DNA of 5,515 nt. Origin: Lentisphaeria bacterium (GTDB taxonomy: Bacteria; Verrucomicrobiota; Lentisphaeria; Victivallales; UBA1829). Numbering within the stretch: position 1 is the stretch's first letter; each line of letters starts with the position of its first letter. The stretch is taken from assembly GCA_003526375.1 (NCBI GenBank), contig DPDG01000100.1:19081-24595 (forward strand). Reading direction: 5' to 3'. Shown in pieces: positions 4,817 to 5,515 of the stretch. The notes under the pieces are model-generated. The model worked only from the letters and a program-made list of their open reading frames with translations. It was not told the DNA's origin and ran no database searches. Position numbers and translations under genes: made by a program.

Positions 4817-5515
4817 ATGAAAAAAATCATATTGACGGAGTTGTTCTCTGATGTTATCTCCGATGATGGAATCCGCCGTACTTCGCGGCGTGGAATGGGC
4901 TCCCCAAAAGGACACAGTCAATCCGCGCCCTTATTTTTCCTTCCATTGTTCCAATGTTTCTCTGTTCCTTGTTCTTCTGTTCTTACTTCAAGGGTAAGAA
5001 CAAGAATCTTCACTCTGATCGAACTCCTCATCGTGATTGCGATCATCGCGATTCTCGCCTCTCTGCTTCTCCCTGCATTAAGCATGGCAAAAGACAAAGC
5101 AAAAACGATCAGTTGCAGTAATAACTTAAAGCAAATGGGAACTTGCCTTATCAGCTATAGCATAGATTTTCAAGACTATCTATTGGTGGCCTACGACAAT
5201 CAGAATTATGATTATCGTTATTGGAGCAGTATTTTACGTATAGCGGAATACAGTGTGTTTAAAGAAAAACGTTTATGGAGTGCCGATAAAAGGTCTGTAT
5301 TCCATTGTCCGGCAGAAGAAAATCACACATATACGGATCCGGGAAAAACGACTGAGGGTGCTTTCGTAGATTATGCCCTTAACAGAAACACTCGTGGATA
5401 TATTGATGCTCCAATACAAACCTGGAGAAAGACGTCTTGGTTGAAAAATCTTTCCCGACGTAGTATGCTGATAGATGGTGATAATATAGCATTTTCGGGT
5501 CTTCACGGGAATTTG
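4817..5515 (+). CDS. Prepilin-type N-terminal domain (DUF1559-like) pseudopilin with long leader, partial
   Basis: First 233 codons of a secreted or membrane-anchored type IV pilin/type II secretion pseudopilin-like protein; the 3' end lies beyond the window. The core FTLIELLIVIAIIAIL (65-80) is the prepilin helix, with E69 at the conserved +5 position, then ASLLLPALSMAKDKAK. Next come CSNNLKQMG (100-108), FHCPAE (162-167) and YALNRN (186-191), as in DUF1559-type proteins. The LHGN at 229-232 may begin the usual H-rich 'N-F-DGH' ending, just cut off. Position -1 is Ile, not the Gly needed by classical prepilin peptidase. The leader is 64 aa rather than the usual 6-15 and is Ser/Phe/Arg-rich. 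The frame is open throughout, with no frameshift. Its first residues (KIILTEL) resemble a worn copy of KIFTLIEL. GC falls after about 5100. It is probably translated from the regulator transcript. In Lentisphaerota such proteins are very numerous, and their exact role is not known to me. Confidence 0.88.
   Translation, partial: MKKIILTELFSDVISDDGIRRTSRRGMGSPKGHSQSAPLFFLPLFQCFSVPCSSVLTSRVRTRIFTLIELLIVIAIIAILASLLLPALSMAKDKAKTISCSNNLKQMGTCLISYSIDFQDYLLVAYDNQNYDYRYWSSILRIAEYSVFKEKRLWSADKRSVFHCPAEENHTYTDPGKTTEGAFVDYALNRNTRGYIDAPIQTWRKTSWLKNLSRRSMLIDGDNIAFSGLHGNL
4874..4890. repeat. GC-rich hairpin in the pseudopilin leader
   Basis: CGCCG (4874-4878) pairs with CGGCG (4886-4890) around the loop TACTTCG, and a T-G wobble extends the stem inward. 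It lies in coding sequence, is not followed by a T-run, and may be part of the inserted element. Confidence 0.5.
4947..4981 (+). repeat. Degenerate TGTTCYT short tandem repeat
   Basis: TGTT recurs at 4947, 4955, 4963, 4970 and 4978, with steps of 8, 8, 7 and 8 nt. Most copies continue as TGTTCC or TGTTCT. The unit is not a multiple of three and sits within the reading frame of the pseudopilin leader. Confidence 0.55.
4978..5002. repeat. 9-bp perfect inverted repeat just before the prepilin core
   Basis: TGTTCTTAC (4978-4986) is perfectly complementary to GTAAGAACA (4994-5002) around the loop TTCAAGG. It ends a few bases before the codons for RIFTLIEL. No T-run follows in either direction, so it is not a typical terminator. 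It may be the terminal structure of an inserted repeat, or an RNA hairpin limiting translation. Confidence 0.65.

Larger units (their letters stand above)
4832..5005 (+). other. Probable repetitive insert in the pseudopilin leader
   Basis: Between a degenerate leader start (codons for KIILTEL, 4823-4843) and the true core start (codons for RIFTLIEL, about 5003-5026) lie about 170 nt. This stretch has two hairpins, a TGTT repeat with 7-8-nt period, and a pyrimidine-rich half, unlike normal prepilin leaders. It keeps the reading frame. The boundaries are approximate, and its status as an inserted element is inferred. Confidence 0.35.

Noticed and set aside
4978..5002. The 9-bp hairpin as an intrinsic terminator after the regulator
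   Set aside because: No T-run follows on either strand, and the reading frame continues through it into a typical prepilin core.
4817..5005. A frameshift or pseudogene in the pseudopilin 5' region
   Set aside because: Codon-by-codon reading from the ATG at 4817 reaches the FTLIELL core with no stop and no frame change.

Overview
The window looks like a chromosomal segment from a Lentisphaerota bacterium (Victivallis-like), or another member of the Planctomycetota-Verrucomicrobiota-Chlamydiota group. Three things point there. There is a prepilin-type/DUF1559-like protein with an F-T-L-I-E-L-L core and a 'CSNNLKQMG' motif. It lies directly downstream of a GntR-type regulator with a sugar-sensor-like C-terminal domain. 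There is also a Hanks-type kinase with a DWG motif. This placement rests on family knowledge, not on a database search.

Layout. 1-135: a heptanucleotide tandem repeat at the left edge, then a probable promoter. 136-2289 (+): a single-pass membrane Ser/Thr kinase whose C-terminal half is an extracytoplasmic Cache-like sensor. 2290-2321: a 32-nt gap between convergent genes with an imperfect inverted repeat. 2322-3358 (-): a two-gene operon. The promoter-proximal gene is a Blc-type outer-membrane lipocalin lipoprotein, and the next gene, overlapping it by 19 nt, encodes a conserved protein of unknown function. 3359-3684: a divergent intergenic region with back-to-back promoters, a polypyrimidine tract, an A/T tract, and a 14-bp perfect palindrome on the -35 box of the rightward promoter. 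3685-4803 (+): a GntR-HTH/periplasmic-binding-protein-like regulator. 4817-5515 (+): the start of a prepilin-like pseudopilin, cut by the window edge.

How the genes may work together. The kinase probably reads an external ligand and phosphorylates cytoplasmic targets; its partners are not visible. The lipocalin operon probably serves envelope lipid maintenance or stress. The regulator probably represses its own promoter through the palindrome and controls the co-transcribed pseudopilin (13 nt apart, no terminator between) plus whatever follows to the right.

The most unusual part is the 5' end of the pseudopilin gene. About 64 codons precede the F-T-L-I-E core. They include a degenerate copy of the core's own start, two hairpins and a 7-8-nt periodic repeat, as if a small repetitive element had inserted into the leader while keeping the reading frame. 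The same gene falls to roughly 39% GC after about position 5100, while sampled regulator sequence is near 55%. No tRNA, rRNA, CRISPR array or complete insertion sequence was seen.
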